From positions 51,859 to 115,858 of the forward strand of contig JAFSEU010000026.1 of NCBI GenBank assembly GCA_017435565.1: a stretch of DNA of 64,000 nucleotides, given 5' to 3'. Made by a program: the position numbers and the translations under genes. The DNA comes from Oscillospiraceae bacterium. GTDB lineage: Bacteria > Bacillota > Clostridia > Oscillospirales > Ruminococcaceae. The notes under the pieces are model-generated. The model ran no database searches. It was not told where the DNA came from and was given only the letters and a program-made list of their open reading frames with translations. Below are positions 23,368 to 32,281 of the stretch, piece by piece; position 1 is the first letter of the stretch, and each line of letters starts with the position of its first letter.

Positions 23368-25983
23368 ATGAAACAAATCACCGTCGGGCTAATGGCGCAC
23401 GTAGACTCGGGCAAAACCACTTTGGCTGAGGCACTGCTTTATAAAACAGGTGTCATTCGGCAATTGGGCAGAGTTGACCATGGCAATACATGGCTTGATA
23501 CCGACAGGCTTGAGCGCAGTCGAGGCATTACAATTTTTTCTCATCAGGCCAGCATTACAATCGGCAATACGGCTCTGACTTTGCTGGATACTCCCGGTCA
23601 CGTTGATTTTTCAGCCGAAACGGAACGTACCATGCAGGTGCTCGATTATGCTGTTCTGGTCATAAGCGGCACCGACGGTGTGCAGAGTCATACACGTACT
23701 CTGTGGAATTTGCTGAAGCGTTATGATATTCCCGTGTTTTTGTTTGTAAATAAAATGGATGTGTCACAGCGTGCTCCTAAGGTTATTCTTCGTGAGCTGC
23801 AAAATAGGCTGTCTGAAAATTGTATTGATTTTACTGATGATGACAACACTCTTTCCGAACAGGCGGCAACCTGCAGCGAAACTCTTATGAACGCTTATCT
23901 CGAAAACGGTGCTCTGACAACGGCAGATTTGACCGAAGCGGTTTCAAAAAGAGAGGTCTTTCCCTGTTGTTTCGGATCTGCACGCAGACTTGAAGGAATT
24001 GAAAGGCTGATGACGCTGCTCGAGTGCTACACCGTTCAGACGTCTTCGGGTACTCAATTCGGTGCCCGTGTTTTTAAAATTTCTAACGATGCCAAGGGAA
24101 ACCGTCTGACTTTTTTGAAGGTACAAAGCGGTGTGCTGAAAAATCGTGATGAGCTTGTATATCAGGGTGCGGACCGCAGGACATATACCGAAAAAATCAG
24201 CAGCATCAGGTTTTATTCGGGTGCAAAATATCGCTCGGCAGAGCAGGCGGTAAGCGGAGAAGTCTGTGCTGTTACGGGGCTGTCGGCTGCTTATGCCGGA
24301 CAGGGCCTTGGGTGTGTATCGGATTCTGTACAGAGTGTTCTGCGGCCCGTAATGCGTTATCGTGCTGTTCTGCCTTCCGATATATCGCCTGCGGATGCCA
24401 TCAAGCATTTTCGGATTCTTGAGGAGGAAGACCCTCAGCTCAACGTATTTTGGAACGAACAGCTTTCTGCAATTTTTGTCGGGCTGATGGGAAGCGTCCA
24501 GCTTGAGGTCCTGACCCAGCAGGTTTCAGAGCGATTTGGTTATGCTGTGACGTTTGACAGCGAAACCGTTACCTATATGGAAACAATAGCCGAACCCGTG
24601 GAAGGTGTGGGACATTATGAACCGCTGCGCCATTATGCAGAGGTGCATATTCTGCTTTCGCCGCTGCCCGCAGGCAGTGGCTTGCAGTGGGAATCGAACT
24701 GCTCGGAGGATACGCTCGCACGAAACTGGCAGAGGCTGATTCTTACGCATATTGAAGAAAAACAACACATCGGCGTTCTGACCAGCTCGCCGATTACTGA
24801 TATGAAGCTGACATTGGTTGCGGGCAAAGCGCATCTGAAGCACACCGAAGGCGGTGATTTTCGCCAGGCAACGTACCGTGCAATTCGCCAAGGGCTTGCT
24901 TTGGCAAAAAGCATTCTCCTTGAGCCCTATTATGATTTTGTTCTGACTCTTCCGCAGGATGCTCTGGGGCGTGCAATGCATGATATTCAAATGAAAAGCG
25001 GAAGCTTTGAATCGCCTTTGCTTGAGGACGGACAGTCTGTGTTGAAAGGCAGCGCTCCCGTATCGGAAATGGCTGATTACGCTGCAGAGGTTGTGAGCTA
25101 TACAAAAGGGCAGGGCAGCCTCAGCCTTTCGGTAGCAGGCTATCGCCCCTGTCATAATACGGAAGAAGTGCTTGCACAAATCGGATATCGCTTTGAGAGT
25201 GATTCAGAGAATTCGCCCGATTCCGTATTCTGCTCTCACGGTGCGGGATTTGTCGTGCCCTGGGACGAGGTGCCCCGACATATGCACCTGCCGTATTGCG
25301 GTGAAAAGCTGAAAGAAACAAATGAGGAACTGCCGCCGATGCCAAAAACATCTTCATATATATCAGCGGGCGATGATGAATTGATGGCGATTTATGAGCG
25401 TACTTACGGAAAGATTAACCGTGACACGCGAAAAGCGATGCGCCGCGACCGCGCAGAAGAAGCGGCGTATGTTCGCAAAGCTTCGTTGAAAAAAGCTTCA
25501 ATTGCTCCCGAATACTTGTTGGTGGATGGTTACAATATCATTTATGCCTGGGATGATTTGAGAAAGATAGCCGATGATAATCTCGAGCATGCACGCAGTC
25601 AGCTGATAAATCGGCTGCGTAATTTTCAAGCGTGGCGCAATTGTAATATGATTGTCGTGTTTGACGCATATCGTGTTAAGGGAAAGGACCGCACGGTTGA
25701 ACAGTTCGGGAATTTATACGTTGTATACACAAAGGAAGCGGAAACTGCCGACAGCTATATTGAGCAGGTATCACATACACTGGCTAAGGAATATCGTGTG
25801 AGAGTGGCAACTTCCGACGGATTAGAGCAGATTATCGTTCTCGGAAACGGTGCACACCGTGTTTCGGCTTCAGAATTTCTTGCGCAGGTGATTGCTGTTG
25901 AAGAGGAAATCGACGTTTTTCTGGAAAAGAATGAATCGGATGTTAAAAGGCGCACAAAAATCTGTTTTGACGATTTGCAATAA
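23368..25983 (+). CDS. Tet(M)/EF-G-like ribosomal GTPase fused to a YacP/Rae1-type NYN ribonuclease
   Basis: The single 871-residue frame has an EF-G-type GTPase at the N-terminus (G1 AHVDSGKTT, RGITIF switch, DTPGHVDFSAE, NKMD) and domains II-V collinear with Tet(M) to about residue 650. A basic linker follows. Residues 717-871 read LLVDGYNIIYAW, VVFDAYR, ETADSYIE and TSDGLEQ: the NYN/PIN fold of YacP, whose Bacillus member Rae1 cleaves mRNA in the ribosomal A site. All four acidic residues (D720, D766, D795, D817) are present. The domain-IV tip reads KHTEGGDFRQ instead of the Tet(M) PVSTPADF loop, so tetracycline release is doubtful. Inference: a ribosome-targeted GTPase that delivers a nuclease to stalled or specific ribosomes. 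Confidence 0.85.
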   Translation: MKQITVGLMAHVDSGKTTLAEALLYKTGVIRQLGRVDHGNTWLDTDRLERSRGITIFSHQASITIGNTALTLLDTPGHVDFSAETERTMQVLDYAVLVISGTDGVQSHTRTLWNLLKRYDIPVFLFVNKMDVSQRAPKVILRELQNRLSENCIDFTDDDNTLSEQAATCSETLMNAYLENGALTTADLTEAVSKREVFPCCFGSARRLEGIERLMTLLECYTVQTSSGTQFGARVFKISNDAKGNRLTFLKVQSGVLKNRDELVYQGADRRTYTEKISSIRFYSGAKYRSAEQAVSGEVCAVTGLSAAYAGQGLGCVSDSVQSVLRPVMRYRAVLPSDISPADAIKHFRILEEEDPQLNVFWNEQLSAIFVGLMGSVQLEVLTQQVSERFGYAVTFDSETVTYMETIAEPVEGVGHYEPLRHYAEVHILLSPLPAGSGLQWESNCSEDTLARNWQRLILTHIEEKQHIGVLTSSPITDMKLTLVAGKAHLKHTEGGDFRQATYRAIRQGLALAKSILLEPYYDFVLTLPQDALGRAMHDIQMKSGSFESPLLEDGQSVLKGSAPVSEMADYAAEVVSYTKGQGSLSLSVAGYRPCHNTEEVLAQIGYRFESDSENSPDSVFCSHGAGFVVPWDEVPRHMHLPYCGEKLKETNEELPPMPKTSSYISAGDDELMAIYERTYGKINRDTRKAMRRDRAEEAAYVRKASLKKASIAPEYLLVDGYNIIYAWDDLRKIADDNLEHARSQLINRLRNFQAWRNCNMIVVFDAYRVKGKDRTVEQFGNLYVVYTKEAETADSYIEQVSHTLAKEYRVRVATSDGLEQIIVLGNGAHRVSASEFLAQVIAVEEEIDVFLEKNESDVKRRTKICFDDLQ

Positions 25984-26036
25984 GTATGGTACGCTTCTTG
26001 AAATAAGTGCTTTTGTGAAGTTGGAGGAGGGTTGTT

Positions 26037-26510
26037 ATGGCGTTTGTTAATGCTTATCTAACCGAAGAAGAAAAAAGAATGTTTGAGGAAGCAAAAATTC
26101 CGGACCCACGTTATAATTTGGCAAAAATATTTTTGGCACCCAATAAATGGACGATAGACAGGGAAAAAAATATTGCTTTGATATATTGTGGCGTTGCCAA
26201 CCGTGACGAATATTATAAGGAATGCTTTGTGCTTATCTGTGATAGAATAGGTTCTGAAAATATAATTAGTTTAACATTAAAAAGAATATCTATCGAGTTT
26301 CAAAAGCAACGAAAAATGCAACAAATATATAACGTGGATTATGTACAAAGTTGGGATATTATAAATATTGATGTGCCATACAGTTTAAAAGAAAGATTTC
26401 CAAATGAAGCGTTGTATCATATATTGGAAGAAGTGTTGACTATCTACGGAATAGATGGCAAACCAGAACATAATCGAAACATAAAAGTTTTTTTAGTACA
26501 TGAAAAATAA
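26037..26510 (+). CDS. Uncharacterised 157-residue protein
   Basis: The ATG at 26037 follows a strong GGAGGAGGG site. The product is cytoplasmic with mixed alpha/beta character; it has FLAPNKWTIDREKNIALIYCGVANRDEYY near residue 50 and no membrane helix. Its DNA is more A+T-rich than the preceding gene, hinting at a separate origin. It lies 53 bases after the GTPase-NYN gene and shares its terminator, so co-transcription is possible. I do not recognise the family; it could be an immunity-like or phage-derived orphan. Confidence 0.65.
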   Translation: MAFVNAYLTEEEKRMFEEAKIPDPRYNLAKIFLAPNKWTIDREKNIALIYCGVANRDEYYKECFVLICDRIGSENIISLTLKRISIEFQKQRKMQQIYNVDYVQSWDIINIDVPYSLKERFPNEALYHILEEVLTIYGIDGKPEHNRNIKVFLVHEK

Positions 26511-26514
26511 AAAA

Positions 26515-26546
26515 ACGGACTTCACAAAAGTGAAGTCCGTTTTTTT
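26515..26546. terminator. Bidirectional intrinsic terminator
   Basis: The perfect stem ACGGACTTCAC/GTGAAGTCCGT with an AAAA loop is flanked by A and T runs. It separates convergent genes ending at 26510 and 26587. Confidence 0.93.
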
Positions 26547-26586
26547 GCTGCTGCGTGTTTTTGAGATTTTAGTATTGATCAACGCT

Positions 26587-27924
26587 TTAGTCGTCATCAA
26601 ATTCTCCGTGAAAACCTATTTCTGATAGCGGCACACTGCAATAAGTCTTTGTTGCCACGTCGTAATACCTGTAACGAGCAGTGCCCATATAGTCGGTTAC
26701 AATGTGTTTTCCATCCTTATCAATAAGAAGCTCATCCCAATATACACCGGAGCCCATTTCTATTTTTATATAGTATAGGTCATAAACCATATCCAATATT
26801 GCTGCGTCCAATTCTTCGCCAGCCAAATCGGTGTTGTTTATAAATTCTTTTATTTGTTCAACCGAGTTTACATTTTCCTCGTTACCCTGCGGTATACCTA
26901 TTCCATAACCCGATAAAGCGCCAAGCTTATCGTTATATGTCAATTCAACAATCGGCTCGTTAGGGTTTTGAGTTTGAAGCTCTATCAGCCGTTTTTGGAA
27001 TAACTCATAAGGACTTTCGGAAAAATATTTATCCAATTCCGTTGCGTTGCCGCTTTCATCAATAATATATTGTGATTTTTTCAGCGAGAACAAATATTCT
27101 CCTGTGTATGCATGTGTGCTTGTGTTTATTCTGCCCACTGAAACAGGAAATTGCAATTCAAAATAATAGCCTGCCTCACACCACATAACCTTCTGAAATT
27201 CATCAAAATCAACGTAGTAATATCCGGGCATATTGCTGATTTCGTTTACTGCATAGCCCTGCGAATTGTAGTAATCAATCTTACTTTGCAGTGCGCTTTG
27301 CGATTCAGTTCCGATTTCCCATGTCATAGTAATTTCATTTGTTGCCGAGCCTGTTCTATCACCGTTTTTTCTGTAAAATGAATATACATAGTTGGAACCT
27401 GTTTGATAGCGGCTGAACAGTGAATAACCTTCAATGCAATCAAATTCATACAAATATATTATTTCTTCGGTTGTTCCGTCTTGTAATTTGTAGGTTGTGT
27501 TTACAAAACCCTTATCAGAAACAATTTTATATATATGCTCAGCAAATTCCTCGTTATCTCCCCAATTGAACACTTCATAAACACAATCGGGTGTGCTTTC
27601 CGAAATTTCTGTTGAACTATCACTTTGTTCAGATTCGGATTGAGATGTAACTGCGCTGTTATCCTGCGGTGTTATTTTATCGTCGTTATTGCGTTGTGTT
27701 ATATATATCAGGCTTCCCACACACAGAATTACAGATGCGGCAACAGCTACAATCGGCACAATTTTATTTTTAATATATTTCTTTTTATCCATAGCTCCGA
27801 CCCTGCCTTTCGTCTCCCTCTCATCAAGAATCAAAACGTTCTCTGCAGATGCTTTTTCAAAGGCCTTGCATATGTATTTTTCATCAATATCACCTAATGC
27901 GGTCAGTAAATCGCTTTTTGTCAT
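26587..27924 (-). CDS. Membrane-anchored anti-sigma-factor-like protein
   Basis: The 445-residue protein has a cytoplasmic N-terminus of about 50 residues (SDLLTALGDIDEKYICKAFE), one membrane helix (about 54-74, VPIVAVAASVILCVGSLIYI) and a large extracellular part after a Ser/Gln-rich linker. Its start overlaps the sigma factor stop as ATGA, the usual layout for a sigma/anti-sigma pair. The N-terminal segment is the presumed sigma-binding part. The external region has no catalytic motif I recognise and may sense envelope stress. Confidence 0.72.
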   Translation of the reverse strand: MTKSDLLTALGDIDEKYICKAFEKASAENVLILDERETKGRVGAMDKKKYIKNKIVPIVAVAASVILCVGSLIYITQRNNDDKITPQDNSAVTSQSESEQSDSSTEISESTPDCVYEVFNWGDNEEFAEHIYKIVSDKGFVNTTYKLQDGTTEEIIYLYEFDCIEGYSLFSRYQTGSNYVYSFYRKNGDRTGSATNEITMTWEIGTESQSALQSKIDYYNSQGYAVNEISNMPGYYYVDFDEFQKVMWCEAGYYFELQFPVSVGRINTSTHAYTGEYLFSLKKSQYIIDESGNATELDKYFSESPYELFQKRLIELQTQNPNEPIVELTYNDKLGALSGYGIGIPQGNEENVNSVEQIKEFINNTDLAGEELDAAILDMVYDLYYIKIEMGSGVYWDELLIDKDGKHIVTDYMGTARYRYYDVATKTYCSVPLSEIGFHGEFDDD

Positions 27925-28478
27925 ATCCAGCCCTCCTGTTTTAAATATTTTCGCAGATTTTTTCGGGTTCTCAAAAGGGTTACCTTAACCTTGCTTTCTG
28001 TATAGTTATATAGTTTTGCAATTTCGCTGATTGACAGCATTAAAACATATCGCTGAACAAAAATCGTTTGTGCATCATCAGAAAGAGTATCAAGAAATTT
28101 ATCAAGCGCATCGGTCAGCATTCGTGCATTTACTTCGCTTTCGATGTCTTCTGATGTATGTATACAGTCGCTAATCTCGTCATAAATCAATTGAACCTGA
28201 TTACTACTACGCTTTTGGCGTTTGATGTGATTATATTTGTTTAATGCAGTATTGCGGGTTATCGTGGCTATAAATGCAGCAAAATTCAACGGTTTTGTTG
28301 GCGGAATGCTGTTCCATACCTGCAAAAGTGCATCGTTTATGCATTCGTCGATATCTTCGGGGGTGCTCAATATTCTGCTTGCTGTATTTTTGCATAAATT
28401 TCCGTAAATCTTTAAAGTTTCGGTTATGGCGTTTTCGTTGCGTTGCCAATACATTTGTATAATCTGCTTGTCGTTCAC
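27921..28478 (-). CDS. ECF-type RNA polymerase sigma factor
   Basis: The 185-residue protein has sigma region 2 (LSTPEDIDECINDALLQVWN, then FAAFIATITRNTALNKYN) and region 4 (LDTLSDDAQTIFVQRYVL, SISEIAKLYNYTESKVKV). The GTG at 28478 follows GGGAGG at seven bases, while the longer start at 28508 lacks a site. It probably directs an envelope-stress response restrained by the downstream membrane protein. Confidence 0.9.
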   Translation of the reverse strand: MNDKQIIQMYWQRNENAITETLKIYGNLCKNTASRILSTPEDIDECINDALLQVWNSIPPTKPLNFAAFIATITRNTALNKYNHIKRQKRSSNQVQLIYDEISDCIHTSEDIESEVNARMLTDALDKFLDTLSDDAQTIFVQRYVLMLSISEIAKLYNYTESKVKVTLLRTRKNLRKYLKQEGWI

Positions 28479-28503
28479 TGCAAAACCTCCCTTCACTATA
28501 ATT

Positions 28504-28529
28504 GACAATATTTAATAGACAAAGGTTAC
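28504..28529 (-). promoter_or_regulatory. Possible autoregulated ECF promoter
   Basis: On the minus strand GTAACC (complement of 28524-28529) lies 16 bp before TGTC (complement of 28504-28507), just ahead of the sigma gene. AAC-containing -35 elements are typical of ECF sigma factors, but the -10 element is weak. Confidence 0.35.
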
Positions 28530-28559
28530 ATCATGCAAAAAATTTCTGATTAAGAATGG

Positions 28560-28619
28560 AAATAACGGTTAAATTATATATGTTTTCAGAAATAACGGTT
28601 AAATTATATATGTTTTCAG
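28560..28619. repeat. Perfect 30-bp tandem duplication upstream of the sigma gene
   Basis: Two identical 30-bp units, 28560-28589 and 28590-28619, contain AATAACGGTTAAATTATATA. Only two copies exist and there is no spacer, so it is not a CRISPR. Each minus-strand copy contains TATAAT and TTTAACCG, so the repeat may add regulator sites. Confidence 0.9.
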
Positions 28620-28620
28620 A

Positions 28621-28657
28621 TAAAAAGAAAACGGATATCACATTAAGTGATATCCGT
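28621..28657 (-). terminator. Terminator of tRNA-Pro
   Basis: ACGGATATCAC pairs with GTGATATCCGT across a 5-base loop. On the minus strand it is followed by TTTTCTTTTT. It sits 27 bases after the tRNA 3' end. Confidence 0.8.
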
Positions 28658-28683
28658 AATTGTTGTGCCGCACTTAATGCGGC

Positions 28684-28759
28684 TGGTCTGAGTGACTGGA
28701 CTTGAACCAGCGGCCTCTACCACCCCAAGGTAGCGCGCTACCAGCTGCGCCACACCCAG
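28684..28759 (-). tRNA. tRNA-Pro (anticodon UGG)
   Basis: The acceptor CTGGGTG pairs with CACTCAG (one G-U) and is followed by discriminator A and an encoded CCA. The anticodon stem CTACC/GGTAG encloses TTGGGGT with TGG, and the T arm reads CTGGTTCAAGTCCAG. All four arms are intact, 76 bases including CCA. Confidence 0.96.
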
Positions 28760-28842
28760 ATTTCCAACTCATACATTATATCATATGCAATGATATTTGT
28801 CAAGAGTTTTTTTGAAAAAACCCAAAAAAAGTTTTTTTGAAG

Positions 28843-28883
28843 AAAAACGTCCGATTTTCGTAGATTATTTTGAAAATCGGACG
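28843..28883 (-). terminator. Terminator after spoVS
   Basis: CGTCCGATTTTC and GAAAATCGGACG form a 12-bp stem with a T-rich tail on the minus strand, eight bases past the spoVS stop. Confidence 0.85.
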
Positions 28884-28890
28884 GATATTA

Positions 28891-29151
28891 TTATACTTTT
28901 TTGAGCTGTATTCTTACAGTGGATAGGTCTTTTCCGCTGCATTCCGTCGAGCCGTAGTTTACAACGATTGTAGATATAATATCATCTGACATCAGCATGC
29001 CAAGCGCTTTGGTTGCGCTTTTCACGGCTGTGCTGACGCGCATATTTCCGAGAGCCTGAAGCTCAATACAACGTGATTCTTTTACGGATTTGTACGCAAG
29101 CTTTGCTACACGAGCTGCAGTGTCCTTTGCTTTGACATAATAAGTGACCAT
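28891..29151 (-). CDS. spoVS: Stage V sporulation protein S-like
   Basis: The 86-residue protein reads VKAKDTAARVAKLAYKSVKE, then IELQALGNMRVSTAVKSATKAL and ends in TVRIQLKKV, matching the compact alpha/beta SpoVS fold throughout. SpoVS affects septation and coat assembly during sporulation in Bacillus; its molecular activity is unclear. It lies 45 bases after ymdB, the same neighbour order as in many spore formers. Its presence does not prove this strain sporulates. Confidence 0.85.
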   Translation of the reverse strand: MVTYYVKAKDTAARVAKLAYKSVKESRCIELQALGNMRVSTAVKSATKALGMLMSDDIISTIVVNYGSTECSGKDLSTVRIQLKKV

Positions 29152-29196
29152 AAAAGCCTCACTTTCAACAATAAATCAAATCAATGAGATTGAGCC

Positions 29197-29964
29197 TCAT
29201 CGGAGGATGATTCTTTCAATCGAAACAGCTTTTCCGCATTTCTCGTCAAATTCTACTGAGACGCCGCAGATAAACGGGGACGATTCGGATTCTTTGAAAC
29301 GAACGGGGAAATGCTCCTTTATCCGTGTCAAGGCACAACCCTTGTCAAAACCGATTACCGAATCTTCGGCACCTGTCATTCCTGCGTCGGTTATATAAGC
29401 GGTGTGGCCTTCAAGAACCGCTTCGTCAGCGGTCTGGACGTGTGTGTGCGTTCCCAAAACAGCGGTTACACGTTTTGAAAGATAGAAGCCCAATGCTTTT
29501 TTCTCGGAGGTGGCTTCTGCATGGAAATCCACGAAAATATTCGGAGTATCGAGAGAAGATATTATCTTGTCGGCGGTATAAAACGGATTGTCGAGCGACT
29601 CCATAAGAAGCGTTCCCATAAGGTTTATAACAGCTATCTGAGTTCGCCCGAAATCAACAACGCAAAACCCGTTTCCGGGTGCGCCTTCGGGAAAGTTGGC
29701 AGGTCTTAAGATATTGCTGTTTTCACGGAACATATCGGCAGCTTCGCTTTTATGAAATGCGTGATTTCCGGTTGTAATTACATCGGCGCCGCTTGAAAAA
29801 ATCACTTCGGCGGATTCTCTTGAAATGCCGTTGCCGACTGCTGAATTTTCACCGTTTACAACAGTAAAATCAGCCTTGTACATTTTTTTGAGATTATACA
29901 GGTGGGTACTTAGAAATTCACAGCCGCATTTGCCCACAACGTCTCCTATAAACAGAACCTTCAT
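29197..29964 (-). CDS. ymdB: YmdB-family metallophosphoesterase (TIGR00282)
   Basis: The 255-residue protein has the calcineurin-like metal ligands in FIGDVVG, VNGENSA, TGNHAF, DFHAEATSEK and LGTHTHVQT. YmdB is a cyclic-nucleotide phosphodiesterase that influences biofilm versus motility choice in Bacillus. It lies 20 bases after the lipoprotein gene and upstream of spoVS. The adjacent rny usually found with ymdB is not in this window. Confidence 0.94.
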   Translation of the reverse strand: MKVLFIGDVVGKCGCEFLSTHLYNLKKMYKADFTVVNGENSAVGNGISRESAEVIFSSGADVITTGNHAFHKSEAADMFRENSNILRPANFPEGAPGNGFCVVDFGRTQIAVINLMGTLLMESLDNPFYTADKIISSLDTPNIFVDFHAEATSEKKALGFYLSKRVTAVLGTHTHVQTADEAVLEGHTAYITDAGMTGAEDSVIGFDKGCALTRIKEHFPVRFKESESSPFICGVSVEFDEKCGKAVSIERIILR

Positions 29965-29984
29965 TTTTTCGTTTTGAATAAGCT

Positions 29985-30554
29985 TTAGCAGGTGAATCTG
30001 AAGAAATATTCAGAAAGGACGGTCTGACCGTTGCCGTCTTCCCAGAATACGATTGCAGCACCGAAATATGTGCCGCTTGCCGTCGGCATTACGAATTTTT
30101 CAGACGGGCTGCCGTCGTGGTCATCATCGACAAGTGTATTCTGGTCGAGTGTCCAGAGCTGATATGTTATATTCTTATAAGTTTCGTTTTCAAAAACGAA
30201 TTGAAGAGCGCCGTCTGTGCAGTCAATTTCAGGAAGATTCTGCATATTGCCTACCGAATCTCTTGTGTAGTTATATAACAGGTCGCCCTCTTCGTAGAGC
30301 GCGGTGATATACTCAACAGGTGTAATCTGCTGCTCGCCGCAGGTGATAGTCAGGGTTCCCTTGTGAAGTGCCTTTGCATCCTCACCGGTTACTTTTTCAA
30401 GGTTTGCATAATCGTTATAAAGCATATTCTGGCTTAAGGAGCTTGATGCTTCACCGGGAGGTGCGTCAAGTCTTTCCTTGCATGAGCAAAGCGCAGTGCT
30501 GCCAAGCGCGCATATAAGCGCGATAGTGATGAGCTTTTTTGAAGAGTTTTTCAT
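29985..30554 (-). CDS. Putative lipoprotein of unknown function
   Basis: The 189-residue protein starts at ATG 30554, behind AAGGAGA; an upstream start at 30626 would overlap cimA without a site. It has a lipoprotein signal ending in an ALCSC-type lipobox and then a soluble domain with TLTITCGEQQITPVEYITALY. No enzyme motif is seen. It lies between cimA and ymdB on the same transcript. Confidence 0.75.
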   Translation of the reverse strand: MKNSSKKLITIALICALGSTALCSCKERLDAPPGEASSSLSQNMLYNDYANLEKVTGEDAKALHKGTLTITCGEQQITPVEYITALYEEGDLLYNYTRDSVGNMQNLPEIDCTDGALQFVFENETYKNITYQLWTLDQNTLVDDDHDGSPSEKFVMPTASGTYFGAAIVFWEDGNGQTVLSEYFFRFTC

Positions 30555-30585
30555 TTTTGTTCTCCTTATTATTTTATTATTGCAT

Positions 30586-32163
30586 TTATTTTGTTTCTTC
30601 TTCAGTAGTGTGAAGAAAATATTCAACAGAGTCGATTAGAGCTATAAGGCTTGCTTCAATAATATCGGGCGAAACGCCGACGGTTGACCATTGGCGTACT
30701 CCGTCCGTGCTTTCGATGATAACCCTTGTCAGCGAGGCTGTTGCGTTGTTTTCGTCAAGCACGCGCACCTTATAGTCCGAAAGGTACATATTACGGATTT
30801 GCGGATAAAACACGCTCAGAGCCTTTCTCAAGGCAAGGTCAAGTGCGTTTACCGGTCCGTTTCCGAGTGAGGCGGTGATTTCGCTTTCACCGTTTACCGC
30901 AATCTTTATAGTTGCGCTTGACTGCAGCTCACCGTCGATGCAGGGATATTCGTCGATAACCTTATAAAGAATCAATCTGAAATGGGGCTTGTATTTCGAC
31001 AGCGCATTGAGTACGATAAGCTCAAAGCTGGCGTCAGCTGCTTCAAAGCTATAGCCCAAGTGCTCCATTTCCTTGATTTTTTCAAGAATGGACTGAACCT
31101 CCGGGGAGTCCTTCGTGATGGATTTGTTATGTGAAAGTGCACTGTATTTTGCGAGCACGGTGCTTCGGCCTGAAACCTCAGCTATAAGAAAACGCCTTTC
31201 ATTGCCGACCAAAGCAGGGTCGATATGCTCATATGAGGAGCTTTCCTTAAGCATACCGTCGGTATGAAGACCGCCCTTGTGTGCGAATGCACTTCTTCCG
31301 ACGTAGGGTTTGTTTGAATGTATCGGCTTGTTTGTGATTTCTGCAATGGTCTTTGCAGTAAGGCTCAGAGCGTCAAGCTTTCCGTCAGCTTCAAAATCGG
31401 TTTTCAGCATGATATTCGGTATCAGCGTCGAGAGGTTAGCGTTTCCGCAGCGCTCGCCGATGCCGTTGAATGTTCCCTGAATATGAACTGCGCCTTCCTT
31501 GATTGCCGCAAGTGAATTTGCGACCGCACAGCCGGTGTCATCGTGACAATGAATTCCGATTTTTGTGTTCTTGAACCGTCTGACAATATCCTTTACAATC
31601 AACGAAACATCATCGGGCAGACAGCCGCCGTTTGTGTCACAAAGGCAGATTATATCAGCATTGCCTGAAATTGCCGCTTCAATTACCTTAATGGCATAAT
31701 CTTTATTGGTTTTATATGAATCGAAAAAATGTTCGGCGTCAAAAATCACTTCACGGTTATTGCTTTTGATATATTCGATTGTCGAGGTGATAAGCCTCAG
31801 ATTCTCCTGACCTGATATGCCGATAATCTCAAGTGCCTGAGCCTCGCTTGCCTTGCCGCAGATGCAGATGACTTCGGCACCGCTTTCGAGAAGCGTTTTA
31901 AGATTTTCGTCTTCTTCAGGCTTCATACCCTTGCGCACGGTACTTCCGAATGCGCAGAGCTTTGAGTTTTTCAAGGAAATTTCCCTTGCTTTTTCAAAAA
32001 CCTCACGGTCGGTTTTGTTTGAAGCGGGTGTTCCTGCTTCAATATAGCTTATGCCGAACGAATCAAGCAGCTTCAGCGTTTTCAGCTTGTCGTTTACCGA
32101 AAACGAAACGTTTTCACATTGTGACCCGTCACGCAGAGTTGTATCCAGCAGAGATATTTTCAT
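30586..32163 (-). CDS. cimA: Citramalate synthase
   Basis: The 525-residue enzyme begins LLDTTLRDGSQ, the DxTLRDG metal site of HMG-lyase/isopropylmalate-synthase enzymes. It contains GIHCHDDTGCAVANS and GNGPVNALDLALRKAL in a C-terminal regulatory domain. The GYSFEAADASFEL segment is a marker of the citramalate branch, which makes (R)-citramalate from pyruvate and acetyl-CoA for threonine-independent isoleucine synthesis. The C-terminal domain usually gives isoleucine feedback. It is the first gene of a unit with the lipoprotein, ymdB and spoVS. Confidence 0.92.
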   Translation of the reverse strand: MKISLLDTTLRDGSQCENVSFSVNDKLKTLKLLDSFGISYIEAGTPASNKTDREVFEKAREISLKNSKLCAFGSTVRKGMKPEEDENLKTLLESGAEVICICGKASEAQALEIIGISGQENLRLITSTIEYIKSNNREVIFDAEHFFDSYKTNKDYAIKVIEAAISGNADIICLCDTNGGCLPDDVSLIVKDIVRRFKNTKIGIHCHDDTGCAVANSLAAIKEGAVHIQGTFNGIGERCGNANLSTLIPNIMLKTDFEADGKLDALSLTAKTIAEITNKPIHSNKPYVGRSAFAHKGGLHTDGMLKESSSYEHIDPALVGNERRFLIAEVSGRSTVLAKYSALSHNKSITKDSPEVQSILEKIKEMEHLGYSFEAADASFELIVLNALSKYKPHFRLILYKVIDEYPCIDGELQSSATIKIAVNGESEITASLGNGPVNALDLALRKALSVFYPQIRNMYLSDYKVRVLDENNATASLTRVIIESTDGVRQWSTVGVSPDIIEASLIALIDSVEYFLHTTEEETK

Positions 32164-32196
32164 AAATCTACCCCATTATAGATATTATTAAATTCA

Positions 32197-32225
32197 ATTA
32201 TATCACATAAACTTTTGCTTTGCAA
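32197..32225 (-). promoter_or_regulatory. Promoter of the cimA operon
   Basis: On the minus strand TTGCAA (complement of 32220-32225) and TATAAT (complement of 32197-32202) have a 17-bp spacer, leaving a leader of about 27 bases. Confidence 0.75.
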
Positions 32226-32281
32226 GCATATCGTATAAATTTATATATCTGCAAAAATTTCAGATATGACTTTACTTTTTT

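Noticed and set aside
23368..25983. Tetracycline resistance gene tet(M)/tet(W)
   Set aside because: The GTPase resembles Tet(M), but the domain-IV tip motif differs, a NYN nuclease is fused to the C-terminus, and no tet leader peptide or mobile element flanks it.
28560..28619. CRISPR-like repeat
   Set aside because: There are only two directly abutting copies without spacers, and no cas genes are in the window.
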